The notes under the pieces are model-generated. The model worked only from the letters and a program-made list of their open reading frames with translations, was not told the DNA's origin and searched no databases. From contig NZ_JAGILA010000001.1 of NCBI RefSeq assembly GCF_017874595.1, forward strand, positions 496,001-560,000: 64,000 nucleotides of DNA, given 5' to 3'. A program made the translations under genes and the position numbers. Positions 17,638 through 26,081 of this stretch are shown here, one piece after another (position 1 is the stretch's first letter; each line of letters opens with the position of its first letter). The DNA comes from Sinorhizobium kostiense. Lineage in GTDB: Bacteria > Pseudomonadota > Alphaproteobacteria > Rhizobiales > Rhizobiaceae.

Positions 17638-18458
17638 CCGCGGTCTCCCTCAGCGACGAGTTGCAGGCCGAGGACGAGAAGAAAGATCAGCATAGCCGGC
17701 ATGAGTACATGCAGCGGCGCCTCGGCATAGTAGGGCAGAAGCTCGACGATCATGCTGCCGAGCTCGGGCGTCGGCGGTTGCAAACCGACGCTGATGGCGC
17801 TGAGCGTCGACACGGCGATGATCGCCGTCGCCATGGCGAAAGCAGCAAGTGTCGCGATCGTCGGCGCGATCACCGGCAACACGTGATTGCGGAGGATATA
17901 TCCCGACCCGAAACCCAGGACCCTCGCCGCTTCGATGTGCAGCTGGGCGAGAATAGTCTTCGAGGTCGCACGCGTCACGCGATAGAACTCCACCCAAAGT
18001 GTCAGCGAAAGTCCCAGGAAGAGCGGGCCGTAATTACCGGGCGAAAAGGCGAGCAACAGGAGCACGAGCATCAATCCGGGCAAGGCCAGGACAACGGTCG
18101 CCAGCAGTTCCATCAGCCTTTCGATCCATCCGCCCTTCCAGGCGGCGACCAGGCCGAAAAGGACGCCCGGGAGGGCGGCCGCCAGCATGGTGAGGAAAGC
18201 GAGGCCGAAGGAGAGCCGTGCACCATGGGCGAGACGGGCAAGAAGGCTGCGGCCATAGTGGTCGGCCCCGAGCAGATAGTCGCCGCCGATCGGTGCGAGG
18301 CTGGCACTGAAATCCTGTGCCGCCGGATCCGTCGGAATGACGACGGGTCCGACAAGTGCGAAGCTGCCGAGCAGTGACAAAAGCGCCAGCCCGAAGATGC
18401 CGCTGCCGGAGAGCCGGGGGCGCGCTCGCGCTTCGGTAAATTCGCCGATCATGCTCAT
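17634..18458 (-). CDS. ABC transporter permease (DppC/NikC type)
   Basis: 274-residue inner-membrane permease. Family signatures: PIGGDYLLGADHYGRSLLAR (about residue 51) and the coupling loop EAARVLGFGSGYILRNHVLP. About six membrane segments. Start and stop overlap neighbours by four bases on both sides, so it is tightly coupled in the importer operon. Confidence 0.9.
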   Translation of the reverse strand: MSMIGEFTEARARPRLSGSGIFGLALLSLLGSFALVGPVVIPTDPAAQDFSASLAPIGGDYLLGADHYGRSLLARLAHGARLSFGLAFLTMLAAALPGVLFGLVAAWKGGWIERLMELLATVVLALPGLMLVLLLLAFSPGNYGPLFLGLSLTLWVEFYRVTRATSKTILAQLHIEAARVLGFGSGYILRNHVLPVIAPTIATLAAFAMATAIIAVSTLSAISVGLQPPTPELGSMIVELLPYYAEAPLHVLMPAMLIFLLVLGLQLVAEGDRG

Positions 18459-19393
18459 GCGGTTCTCCTCAAGCGGGGATCAAGCCAAAGTGAAATCGCA
18501 TCGACCAGGGCTGCGATGGCTACGAACATCAGTCCCATGACGAGTGCCGTCCCCTGCACCATCGGAACGTCGCGCTCGATGATCGCATGCACCAGGGCGT
18601 GGCCGATCCCCGGATAGGCAAAGAGCGACTCCACCACCACGACCCCTTCGACAAGGTAGATTGCCTGGAGGCCGAGATAGGAGACGACGGGAATGGCCGC
18701 GTTGCGAAGTCCATGCCGCCTGACGACCACCGCTTCCGGCAGGCCCTTGTGCCGGGCGAAGGCGAAATACGGCGCCTTCACGACCGCGGCGACCGAGTTG
18801 CGGGCAACCCGGCTCGACATGGCGGCGAGCCCCAGCGCCAACGTGAGGGCCGGCAGCAGGATTTCCCGCGGCGAGCCGAAGCCGGCGGGCGGCAGCCAGC
18901 TGAGTTGTTTGGAGAAGACGAGCATGAGGAGGAGGCCGAGCACGAAGGGAGGCATGGCGCGAAAGATTGCGGCGCCGGCAAGGCCGAGCCGGTCGGCGAC
19001 ACCTCCCGGCCTGAGGCCGGAGAGGACGCCGATCGCCGGCCCGATCAGGATCGACAGCGTGAGCGCTGCCGCCGCCAGCCAAGCGGAGGCCCCGAGCTGG
19101 ACCTGCAGCTCATGCACGACGGGAGCAGCCGTCACCAGCGAGTGACCGAGATCGAAGCGCAATAGATTGCCGAGCCATTCGAGGAATTGCACCGCGACGG
19201 GTCGATCGAGGCCGAGTTCCAGCCTGACCTTCGCTGCCGCTTCGGTGATGGACGCGTCCGGGCCGTAGCGTCCGGCGGCGATCCGCATGGCGGCGTCCCC
19301 CGGCAATATCCGGATGAGCACAAAAGAGAGTGCGCCGACGACAATGGTCACGATGGCGGCCTGTGCCAGACGAGCGACAAGAAAGTTTCCCAT
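18455..19393 (-). CDS. ABC transporter permease (DppB/NikB type)
   Basis: 312-residue inner-membrane permease with the N-terminal ALSFVLIRILPGDAAMRIA motif and C-terminal VEGVVVVESLFAYPGIG-type loop usual for NikB/DppB. It lies 12 bp after the binding-protein gene. Forms the channel with the DppC-type partner at 17634-18458. Confidence 0.9.
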   Translation of the reverse strand: MGNFLVARLAQAAIVTIVVGALSFVLIRILPGDAAMRIAAGRYGPDASITEAAAKVRLELGLDRPVAVQFLEWLGNLLRFDLGHSLVTAAPVVHELQVQLGASAWLAAAALTLSILIGPAIGVLSGLRPGGVADRLGLAGAAIFRAMPPFVLGLLLMLVFSKQLSWLPPAGFGSPREILLPALTLALGLAAMSSRVARNSVAAVVKAPYFAFARHKGLPEAVVVRRHGLRNAAIPVVSYLGLQAIYLVEGVVVVESLFAYPGIGHALVHAIIERDVPMVQGTALVMGLMFVAIAALVDAISLWLDPRLRRTA

Positions 19394-19405
19394 GCCGTCC
19401 CGCCC

Positions 19406-20926
19406 TCATTCAGCCCAGCGGATCGCCGAAAGTCCGTAGTTCACCTCAAGCGGGTCGACCTGAACGCCGGTGATCCGTTTGCTGGAGACGATCGCCAGCT
19501 CCGACCAGGTGACCGGAATGCTCGGCAGCTCCTGCTGCAGGATTTGGACCGCACGGCGCTGCGACGGGGCGCGTTTGCTCGCGTCACTGACGGCGGCGAG
19601 TCTTGCAGTCTCCGCCTGGACGTCAGTGTTCTCCCACCCTGTCGCACCCCAGTCGCTTCCACCGGCACGATAGTCCTGCAGCAGCGTGCCGACGGGGTCG
19701 GGGACGATCGAATAGAGGCGGGAGATCAGCGCCAGTTCCAATGTGCCGTCGGCATGACGAGCGGGAATTTCGGAGGTATTGCCCACGGAGACCTTGGCAT
19801 CGATGCCGACTTCCCGCAGCTGCGCCTGAAGCGCGGTCGCGATCGGCGGAAGCTCCGGCCAGCTGGCATAGGTAAGCAGCGTAACGCTGAAGCGCCTGCC
19901 ATCCTGCGTCAGGACGCCATCGCTGCCAGGCATCCATCCCGCATCGGCCAGCAATTGCTTGGCTCGCGTGACATCGCGGGTGAGCGGGGCAAGATCTGGC
20001 GCGTGCCAGCCCTTGAGCGCCGGCGGGAAGAGTTGGGTCGCGGCAAGGTCAGGATTGCGAAGGATGACTTTGGAAATCCCCACCCGGTCGATTGCATAGC
20101 TCAACGCCTGGCGTTCCTCGACGTCATCGAAGAACACGGAGCCGGCGTTGACCTTCAGCAGGCGCGTGCGAGGAATGGTGGCAACCTGCACGTCGAGTTC
20201 GGGATTTGCCTTCAGCCGTTCGACCGACACCGGCAACATGGAGAAGACAAGGTCGGCTTCACCGCTTTCGGCCATCAGGGCGCGCGTCTCCCCCTGCCCC
20301 ACGGCCAGATAGTGAACCTCGCCGATGCCTGGCTTGCCGCCCCACCAGTGGCCAGATTCCTCGAGTTCCATTTTTGCCGGTGCTGTCAGGCTCTTCACCC
20401 GGTAAGGACCGGTGCCGACGATCCGCGAAATCCGGCCGGAGGCGTCGTAGGAGGACGGCGAAAGGATAATGGTGCTGAAGTGGACGAGATAAGCCGGCAG
20501 CGCCGAGAAAGGCTTTGCCAGTCTGATCACCACCTCGCGGCCTTCACTGGCGATTTCGGTGATCGGCGCCTGTGACAACACGCCTGCCCCGGAGAAAGCT
20601 CGCTTCAGGCCTGCGGCGGCCGTTTCCGCCGTGACCGGCGCGCCGTCGTGGAACAGAGCATCATCGCGGAGGAGAAATCGCCATATCAGGCCATCGTCGC
20701 TGACGCTCCATCGCTCGGCGAGCGCCGGTACGAGCTTGCCCTGCCGGTCGGCCGTGACCAAGGTTTCAGCCACTTGCAGGCGGCTGAAGACATAGCCGGT
20801 CTGGGCCGGTTCAACGCCGGTGATCTCCCAGGGGCCCGCGACCTTGAGAGGCTGAGCATTCGCTGGCGCTTCCGCTGCCAGGAACCCGAGTGCAACAGTC
20901 ATGAACAAGCCGCGTAGCATGCGCAT
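19406..20926 (-). CDS. Family 5 substrate-binding protein, Nik/Cnt-like
   Basis: 506 residues with signal peptide (cleavage after ANAQ, about residue 25). The family 5 domain signatures are present: LVPALAERWSVSDDGLIWRF and VSVERLKANPELDV. The mature N-terminus GPWEITGVEPAQTGYVFSR resembles NikA/CntA-like proteins that bind nickel or opine metallophores rather than oligopeptides. First gene of a four-gene importer operon. The upstream region holds tandem Zur-like boxes, which would fit zinc-responsive metallophore uptake; the ligand is inferred. Confidence 0.85.
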   Translation of the reverse strand: MRMLRGLFMTVALGFLAAEAPANAQPLKVAGPWEITGVEPAQTGYVFSRLQVAETLVTADRQGKLVPALAERWSVSDDGLIWRFLLRDDALFHDGAPVTAETAAAGLKRAFSGAGVLSQAPITEIASEGREVVIRLAKPFSALPAYLVHFSTIILSPSSYDASGRISRIVGTGPYRVKSLTAPAKMELEESGHWWGGKPGIGEVHYLAVGQGETRALMAESGEADLVFSMLPVSVERLKANPELDVQVATIPRTRLLKVNAGSVFFDDVEERQALSYAIDRVGISKVILRNPDLAATQLFPPALKGWHAPDLAPLTRDVTRAKQLLADAGWMPGSDGVLTQDGRRFSVTLLTYASWPELPPIATALQAQLREVGIDAKVSVGNTSEIPARHADGTLELALISRLYSIVPDPVGTLLQDYRAGGSDWGATGWENTDVQAETARLAAVSDASKRAPSQRRAVQILQQELPSIPVTWSELAIVSSKRITGVQVDPLEVNYGLSAIRWAE

Positions 20927-21010
20927 TCAGATCTCCATTATCCGCTTCGATTTCTATGTGACTGGACAGGCGCCGGATCCACCCCGGCAGACAGGCGATT
21001 CCTGCTTATG

Positions 21011-21025
21011 TTACGTTATTACATT
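21011..21025. promoter_or_regulatory. Zur-like box 1 upstream of Nik/Cnt-type importer
   Basis: GTTACGTTATTACAT. With box 2 it forms a tandem copy differing only at three T/A positions. The pattern resembles the rhizobial Zur operator as I recall it (GTAATGT..T.ACATTAC). Confidence 0.45.
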
Positions 21026-21040
21026 CGTCAACCAGAAAGG

Positions 21041-21055
21041 TAACGTAATAACATA
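21041..21055. promoter_or_regulatory. Zur-like box 2 upstream of Nik/Cnt-type importer
   Basis: GTAACGTAATAACAT, 30 bp (about three helical turns) from box 1, so both would face the same side of the DNA. It lies 115 bp upstream of the binding-protein start at 20926. Confidence 0.45.
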
Positions 21056-21126
21056 TTCCCCCCGGTTCTTCGGCCCCTCCTCAATCCAGTGCTTGGTTGG
21101 AAGCGCCCGCCGGCAGCGCTCTACGA

Positions 21127-21151
21127 GGAACAAAGCATGCCCGGCGTTGTT
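21127..21151 (+). promoter_or_regulatory. RpoE2/EcfG-type promoter candidate, long leader to mgtC
   Basis: GGAAC, 18 bases, TT. The nearest downstream gene is mgtC, about 260 bases away, so either the leader is long or the match is chance. Confidence 0.35.
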
Positions 21152-21416
21152 TGGAGCCGGTCAGATACAGGGGTGCCGAGGATCTGGACACTTTCACCAT
21201 CGACTGCCGCTGCCGGGCACATCGCGCGCGATTTCCTCGCCGGTAGCGGCGGTGTGCTTCCCTCGGTCTGAGCGATGTCACCCTCGGGCAAGCGTCGAGA
21301 CCTCCGCGGCACGTACTGCCGGTGGCGTCAGTTCCCCGTGGTGACGCTTGCGCTTCGAAATCCAATGAGCGCCGGTGTCGTAAATCACCGTTGCACGTCA
21401 ACCATATGCAGGGACC

Positions 21417-21866
21417 GTGGGATTGGGCTTTGATCTAGAGCTGTTGCTCCATGACGTGATCACTGTAGCTATCGCTTTCGCTCTAGCCTTTCCGATCGGC
21501 TGGGAGCGTGGCCGCGGCCGCCACAGCGTCGGCTTCAGAACTCTCCCGATCGTCGCGATAGCAGCTTGCGGCTTCGCACTTGTTGTCGACACGAGTTCTC
21601 CCGCCAACGCGGAAGCTCAAGCTCGGGTTCTCCAGGGCGTCGTCACTGGCATAGGCTTCATAGGCGGAGGTGCGATCGTCAAGCAGCGAGGCAATGTGAA
21701 GGGCCTGGTTACAGCAGCCAGCATCTGGAATGCCGGAGCGATCGGTGTGGCTGTTGGTTTGAGCCGGCTCAACATTGCCATTGTCCTGAGCGCCGTCAAC
21801 GTCCTGACGCTGTGGACCTTGGCATATTTCAATATCCGCGGCGACGAAGATTCGAGCGAAGATTGA
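21417..21866 (+). CDS. MgtC/SapB family membrane protein
   Basis: 149 residues from a GTG with GGGA upstream. MgtC signatures: AFPIGWERGR (about residue 25), HSVGFRTLPIVAIAACG, and GVVTGIGFIGGGAIVKQ near residue 75, then VKGLVTAASIWNAGAIG. About four or five membrane segments. It is the short form without the C-terminal ACT-like domain of Salmonella MgtC. Members modulate F-ATPase and survival under low magnesium or acid stress; the role here is inferred. Confidence 0.88.
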   Translation: MGLGFDLELLLHDVITVAIAFALAFPIGWERGRGRHSVGFRTLPIVAIAACGFALVVDTSSPANAEAQARVLQGVVTGIGFIGGGAIVKQRGNVKGLVTAASIWNAGAIGVAVGLSRLNIAIVLSAVNVLTLWTLAYFNIRGDEDSSED

Positions 21867-22023
21867 AAAAGGTCGTGCTGCTTGAAGGCTGCGCGAGCCG
21901 CATGAGTCCGTTCTCGTGGGCAGCGGCATCCGCGATCTGACACGCATTCTACGACTGACGGGCAAACGCACGCTCCGGGAGATCGTCGCGGTTGGCCCGG
22001 CATGCGACTGAAGGAGAGCAAAA

Positions 22024-22827
22024 ATGGTGGAACCAGGCGCACTGCCCCCGCAGGAACCCGACGAGCAGAGGGAGCGGTGGCAGGTTCTCAATCAACTGGA
22101 GGACGCACTCGAAAGACCGATGCTGGTCCTCTCTTTCCTATGGCTGGCATTGGTGCTGGTAGAGCTTGTATGGGCGACATACGGCGTTTTCGAACTGCTT
22201 GGTACCATCATTTGGGTGGTCTTTATCCTTGAGTTCCTCCTTCGTTTTGCCCTTGCACCGCGCAAATGGGCATTCTTGCGGCGCAATCCGATTACGATGG
22301 TTGCACTTATTGCTCCAGCATTCCGATTCCTTAACGCGCTCCGGTTCCTGCGGTTCGCCCGCGGTCTGCGACTGGTCCGCATAGTGGGAACAGCCAACCG
22401 CGGGCTGATGGCCCTGCGCACGAGTTTTGACCGCAGGGGCGTGGGTTACGTGTTGTTGGCTACGGCCTTGATCGTTCTCCTGGGAGCTGGGGGCATGCTC
22501 GCGTTAGAACCGGCACGCGAGGTGAAAGGAGGTTTTGAAAGCTATGGCGACGCTCTCTGGTGGACGGCGATGTTGGTCGCGACGATGGGATCAGGGTTCT
22601 GGCCGGAAACTGCGGAGGGAAGAGTACTGGCGCTGCTTCTTTCAATGTACGGGCTTGCTATCTTTGGCTACATCACGGCCAGCATTGCCACGTTCTTTGT
22701 CGGTCAAGAGGCGAGAGCGATCGATGGCGAGATCGCCGGTTCAATTGAGCTGGCTCAGCTGCGGCGGGAGATCGCGCTCCTCCGAAAGGAGTTGCGTAGG
22801 GATGGTGGCGAAACCGACATTGCTTGA
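22024..22827 (+). CDS. Voltage-gated-like ion channel with atypical filter
   Basis: 267 residues with six membrane segments and a pore loop like voltage-gated potassium channels. The S4 helix carries repeated Arg (FRFLNALRFLRFARGLRLVR, about residues 100-119). The filter position reads TMGSGFWP (187-194) instead of TVGYGD. The C-terminal 30 residues are a charged coiled coil (ELAQLRREIALLRKEL). GGAG lies before the ATG. Likely an inner-membrane cation channel of altered selectivity. It follows mgtC by 157 bp. Confidence 0.85.
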   Translation: MVEPGALPPQEPDEQRERWQVLNQLEDALERPMLVLSFLWLALVLVELVWATYGVFELLGTIIWVVFILEFLLRFALAPRKWAFLRRNPITMVALIAPAFRFLNALRFLRFARGLRLVRIVGTANRGLMALRTSFDRRGVGYVLLATALIVLLGAGGMLALEPAREVKGGFESYGDALWWTAMLVATMGSGFWPETAEGRVLALLLSMYGLAIFGYITASIATFFVGQEARAIDGEIAGSIELAQLRREIALLRKELRRDGGETDIA

Positions 22828-22909
22828 TGCCTACAACGTCAGCACTGGTCAACGGTCGCCATCTTCGCCGCAGCGTTCAAAGTCGCGGCCTGCTGATGGA
22901 CGGAGGATC

Positions 22910-23026
22910 ATGATTGCAGTCGCCGGGAATCGTTCGGAACGAAGCCCAGGTCCCGTCTTCGCAAAGCGCAAATATGAAGTCACCGTTATCGACATTAAAG
23001 GGTATATTATTTCAATAGCAGAGTAG
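22910..23026 (+). CDS. Possible 38-residue small protein
   Basis: ATG with GGAGG four bases upstream, running to TAG. The product is basic in the middle (FAKRKYEVTVIDIK) and hydrophobic at the end. No family recognised. It could be a chance frame; the good ribosome site is the only support. Confidence 0.25.
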   Translation: MIAVAGNRSERSPGPVFAKRKYEVTVIDIKGYIISIAE

Positions 23027-23076
23027 ATCATGCTGCTGATCAGCGTTGATCAATTAATCTTTTTCTATTTTCTTCC

Positions 23077-23101
23077 GGAACACTTCTGAACGCTCCCAGT
23101 T
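23077..23101 (+). promoter_or_regulatory. RpoE2/EcfG-type promoter candidate (gene at 23193)
   Basis: GGAAC, 18 bases, TT, in an AT-rich stretch 92 bases before the start at 23193. Confidence 0.5.
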
Positions 23102-23192
23102 TGATGGCTCTATCATCATCGTTGAACGCACGGCGGGGGAAGTATCGGCGCGCTGCCATGACGAGCAAGCGAATTTCCTGGGACTCAATCTG

Positions 23193-23414
23193 ATGCATGA
23201 CATCGTCACGGGCGCCAGGAGTGTCGATGAGGCCCGCGACTACTACGCCAAAGAGTTCGCTGATTATCGCCGGAAAAAGCCGACGCCCTACATGGAGGGG
23301 CTTCGTTTTGTTCCCGCTGACGCCAGCGCCGCCGATCCGGATACCCGCTTGTTATCTGATGAGGATCTGGAGGAGGCGAAGCGTGAAGGCGAACAAACAC
23401 ACGGCTGGCGGTAG
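23193..23414 (+). CDS. Small acidic hypothetical protein
   Basis: 73 residues, soluble, rich in charged residues (ARDYYAKEFADYRRKKPTPY, LLSDEDLEEAKREGE). The codon use is like neighbouring genes, and a GGAAC-N18-TT promoter precedes it, which supports a real gene. No strong SD is seen at the ATG; it overlaps the end of a tiny upstream frame (TGATG). Family not recognised. Confidence 0.5.
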   Translation: MHDIVTGARSVDEARDYYAKEFADYRRKKPTPYMEGLRFVPADASAADPDTRLLSDEDLEEAKREGEQTHGWR

Positions 23415-23808
23415 AGGGTTACGCCTGTTCGCCGTCGACCGCGGGCGCAGACCGGCACGCCTCCTCCCGCGCCCGAAATTGGGTGCCGGTGGCTTTCTCT
23501 CGTAGCTTAACGGCGAAACTCGCAAGGGGCGAGAGGAGGGCTTCATTTCGGGATGCGTCAATTCAAAGTCTCGCTATTCACTTCACAGTCGTATGAGCAA
23601 TCGTGAGCTAGCGTCGGTCGATTGCCGCGAACCACCGCCGAGTGAGAGCGTTATTCTACTGCATGTCTCTAGGTTGATTTAAGAACAGTGAGACAAACGA
23701 TTCAGAGTGCTACGGCGACCTTTGGCGTCTGACAAGACGGGCGGCGCTGTAGCGAAAACTCAGCATTCGCAGGAGGCCGTATGCTGAACGAGGAAAGGAG
23801 TTGGCACC
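23415..23808. other. Intergenic region containing a RIME-like element
   Basis: 394 bp without a gene. The right half is the diverged RIME1-like element at 23656-23752, just upstream of the secreted repeat protein gene. Confidence 0.6.
23656..23752 (+). repeat. RIME1-like element, diverged copy
   Basis: Begins CTACTGCATGTCTC and ends GCGGCGCTGTAG as in the complete copies, but the first palindrome is decayed and the second reads GGCGTCTGACAAGACG. It lies 57 bp upstream of the gene at 23809, so it may form part of its leader or promoter. Confidence 0.75.
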
Positions 23809-24225
23809 ATGAACGTTTCTCTGAAGATCACCGCACTTGTCCTGTCTTCCGCACTCGCGGGAGCCGCGGCACCGGCTTTGGCAAACGGTTACTATCAGGG
23901 CCTTGATCCCCATGCCCCGCAGGCAAAACGGCACTTCGAACCAACGATGTCGTTGCCTCCAGTCCTGGTGACGCCGGTTGATACCATGGCGACAGGCAGT
24001 ATCGAGCCGACTCGCGAGCCGCGCGACGAGAGCCTTCCGCCGTACATCCCCGGGGAGGGCCGGTACTATTTCGGTACCCTTCCGCCGGAGCTAGAGACGC
24101 CGGGTGTTGATACCATGGCGACGGGCAGTATCGAGCCGACTCGCGAGCCTCGCGACGAGCGCCTTCCACGGTACATCCCCGGGGAAGGCAGGTACTATCG
24201 CGGCATCGTTCCGCCGACACCCTGA
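23809..24225 (+). CDS. Secreted protein with two tandem 43-residue repeats
   Basis: 138 residues. A signal peptide (MNVSLKITALVLSSALAG, cleavage after ALAN near 26) is followed by two near-identical repeats, each containing VDTMATGSIEPTREPRDE and YIPGEGRYY. An excellent AAAGGAG site lies upstream. Periplasmic or exported; function unknown. The repeats are also nearly identical in DNA, so the copy number may vary between strains. Confidence 0.75.
   Translation: MNVSLKITALVLSSALAGAAAPALANGYYQGLDPHAPQAKRHFEPTMSLPPVLVTPVDTMATGSIEPTREPRDESLPPYIPGEGRYYFGTLPPELETPGVDTMATGSIEPTREPRDERLPRYIPGEGRYYRGIVPPTP
23977..24204 (+). repeat. Two-copy 129-bp in-frame tandem repeat
   Basis: The segments starting at 23977 and 24106 are near-identical at the DNA level for about 98 bases. 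The period is 129 bp, an exact 43 codons, and the reading frame is kept. Confidence 0.85.
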
Positions 24226-24563
24226 CGCTTGAATGAGGCCATGATTCGGAGCGGGACGTGCTCCCTGCCTAGGCGCGCCGTACTGCATTTTGTCACCTCG
24301 TAGAGAATTGACGGTACGGCGTGTCGGCTAACCGCGTATACCAACGACAACAATGGGTCGATTATTCGCGTTCACCACCCTCGCAGCTGGTCAGAGCCGC
24401 AGCTGCTTCAAACTCACGTTGCGCGAATTCTATTTGTGGTTAGCGGGCGGTTTTCGAATTGACTGCACTTGCGCCAACGTTGGAACAACCTCGCCCGCTC
24501 GAGGTTATCAGGGTGCATCGTTCTGGCCCCGCACATCCAACTGCTGAACGAACTCATGACACG
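24226..24563. other. Intergenic region upstream of the Rieske gene
   Basis: 338 bp; a TTG-initiated extension of the Rieske frame from 24459 is possible but lacks an SD. It contains a GGAAC-N18-TT site at 24482-24506. Nothing else recognised. Confidence 0.5.
24482..24506 (+). promoter_or_regulatory. RpoE2/EcfG-type promoter candidate (Rieske gene)
   Basis: GGAAC, 18 bases, TT, ending 57 bases before the ATG at 24564. If used, it rules out the longer TTG-started form of the protein. Confidence 0.6.
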
Positions 24564-25115
24564 ATGAACGAAGGCGAGCCGACACGGCGGGATTTCCTTT
24601 ATGTCGCGACCGGCATATGGGCCGTAGTCGGTTTGGCCGCCGCCGCATGGCCCTTCATCGACCAAATGCGCCCCGACGCGGGGACACTGGCTCTGTCGAC
24701 GGTGGAAGTCGACATTTCCGCAATCGAGCCTGGAATGTCGTTGACCGTAAAATGGCGAGGCGTTCCGGTGTTCATCCGCAATCGCACCGAAGAAGAGGTC
24801 GTGGCAGCGCGACTTGTGAACATTTCGGAGCTTAAGGACCCTCTGGCCCGCAACGCGAATATTGCCGGCGATGCGCTGGCCACCAACGATGCCCGATCGC
24901 CAGAAGGGCGGGAGAACTTGATCATCATGGTCGGCGTATGTACCCATCTTGGTTGCGTGCCGCTCGGGGAGGCTGGCGAATTCGGCGGCTGGTTCTGCCC
25001 TTGTCACGGGTCTCACTACGACACCGCCGGCAGAGTTCGAAGAGGGCCGGCGCCGTCGAACTTGGCTGTTCCCCCATACGAGTTCGTCTCGGACTCTACC
25101 GTTCGGATTGGATAG
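24564..25115 (+). CDS. Rieske iron-sulfur protein (ubiquinol-cytochrome c reductase type), orphan copy
   Basis: 183 residues from the ATG. A Tat-like signal anchor ([17 protein letters not shown]) leads into a Rieske domain with both cluster-binding boxes: CTHLGC (126-131) and CPCHGS (145-150), so a 2Fe-2S centre should form. It resembles PetA, but no cytochrome b or c1 gene is adjacent, unlike the normal fbcFBC operon; a membrane protein gene follows by 63 bp. Probably a second, stress-induced copy. Confidence 0.87.
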   Translation: MNEGEPTRRDFLYVATGIWAVVGLAAAAWPFIDQMRPDAGTLALSTVEVDISAIEPGMSLTVKWRGVPVFIRNRTEEEVVAARLVNISELKDPLARNANIAGDALATNDARSPEGRENLIIMVGVCTHLGCVPLGEAGEFGGWFCPCHGSHYDTAGRVRRGPAPSNLAVPPYEFVSDSTVRIG

Positions 25116-25178
25116 ATCCGCCAGTCCCTAACCTCCCTGTGGCACAACCTGGTCAACTTGGCGGTGACGGAGACTAAA

Positions 25179-25592
25179 ATGCAGACGACTAAAGAAGGCC
25201 GCAGAATCGCTTGGGTGTTCGTAGCATTGGCGCTGATCGCCAATATCGCCGGCTATAGTCTTGGTTTTTACCGGCAATGGTGGTGGTTTGATCGGGTACT
25301 GCACGGTTTCACAATTTTTGCCCTGACCCTGTGGCTGGGCATATTCTACTTCCTAGTCGCGCTACAGCCGTATCACGGGCGAAGCCTACGCGTCTTTCTG
25401 ATCATGCTTTCCGTCGGAGTCGCCGCGGGGGCCATATGGGAAGTCTTCGAGTGGGGAGTCGACATGTTGGCGTCCACGAATGTCATTAAGGGGAAGAATG
25501 ACACGATATGGGACATCATAATGGACACCGCCGGGGCAGGACTTGCCGCACTTCTCATCCGACCCTTCCTTTCAGACCGCCAAGATCGGTGA
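25179..25592 (+). CDS. DUF2238/YjdF-like four-helix membrane protein
   Basis: 137 residues from the ATG at 25179; a TTG start seven codons earlier is possible. Four membrane segments are visible, with WFDRVLHGFTIFALTL, AAGAIWEVFEWGVDML and NDTIWDIIMDTAGA, the HxF, WEVFEW and DxxWDxxxDxxGA signatures of the YjdF/DUF2238 group. Function unknown. Probably co-transcribed with the Rieske gene. Confidence 0.75.
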   Translation: MQTTKEGRRIAWVFVALALIANIAGYSLGFYRQWWWFDRVLHGFTIFALTLWLGIFYFLVALQPYHGRSLRVFLIMLSVGVAAGAIWEVFEWGVDMLASTNVIKGKNDTIWDIIMDTAGAGLAALLIRPFLSDRQDR

Positions 25593-26081
25593 GACATGCG
25601 TGGAATCCGATCCTGCGCCATCGCGCAGCTGCCGACCCTGAAGAATTGCGGCATACGCTTTCGGGCTCCCCACGACAAAGTCCTCCTGAAGTGCAGCAAC
25701 GCTTAGCCTTGGCGGGGTTGTTGGGCGTTCCGCAAAAACGCTTCGGCGGCGGCTACCTTGGTCGTCCTAAATAGAGAGAGCGGTGAGTCGATCCAGCGTA
25801 CGATCGCAACATTCTCACGTCTAAGGGTCCCCGACCGCCTCCCCGGCGGGGCCGCAAGAGGAGTCCGCTCGCGCACCCCGCCGCTCCGTTCAGGTCAGCC
25901 GAACAAGTCGCGGCGCTGCACGTTCCTTGGACACGAAAACTTGATCCGCGCGACCGAGACAGCCGCACTCAACCGGTCACATTTGGCGGCCGGGCCTCAG
26001 GCTGGGCACACTTCTACTGCCCGGTCGGCAAAAATGCCGTCCATAAGCGTATGAGCCTGCTGCGGGAAGCCATGCGCCTTG
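25593..26081. other. 489-bp region without a recognised gene
   Basis: Short frames occur, for example one ending at 25774 with PEELRHTLSGSPRQ, but none has both an SD and coding bias. It lies between the ends of convergent genes. No terminator with a T-run was found. Confidence 0.5.

Larger units (their letters stand above)
20927..21416. other. Intergenic region between importer and mgtC
   Basis: 490 bp without a convincing gene. Short frames on both strands lack SD sites and coding bias. It contains the tandem Zur-like motif near 21011-21055 and a GGAAC-N18-TT site at 21127-21151. Confidence 0.6.
22828..23192. other. Intergenic region with a possible small ORF and a stress promoter
   Basis: 365 bp, AT-rich toward its right side. 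It holds a possible 38-codon ORF (22910-23026) and a GGAAC-N18-TT site at 23077-23101. Confidence 0.5.

Noticed and set aside
20901-21401. Short frames in the 20.9-21.4 kb gap
   Set aside because: No SD, no coding bias and overlap with the Zur-like boxes and a promoter candidate.
22946-22969. GGAAC..TT match in the 22.9-kb region
   Set aside because: The spacing is 17 bases, outside the 18/19 rule used for the other sites, and it lies inside a possible ORF.
23977-24204. Direct repeats considered as a CRISPR array
   Set aside because: Only two units of 129 bp, in frame, coding for protein repeats; no spacer structure and no cas genes.
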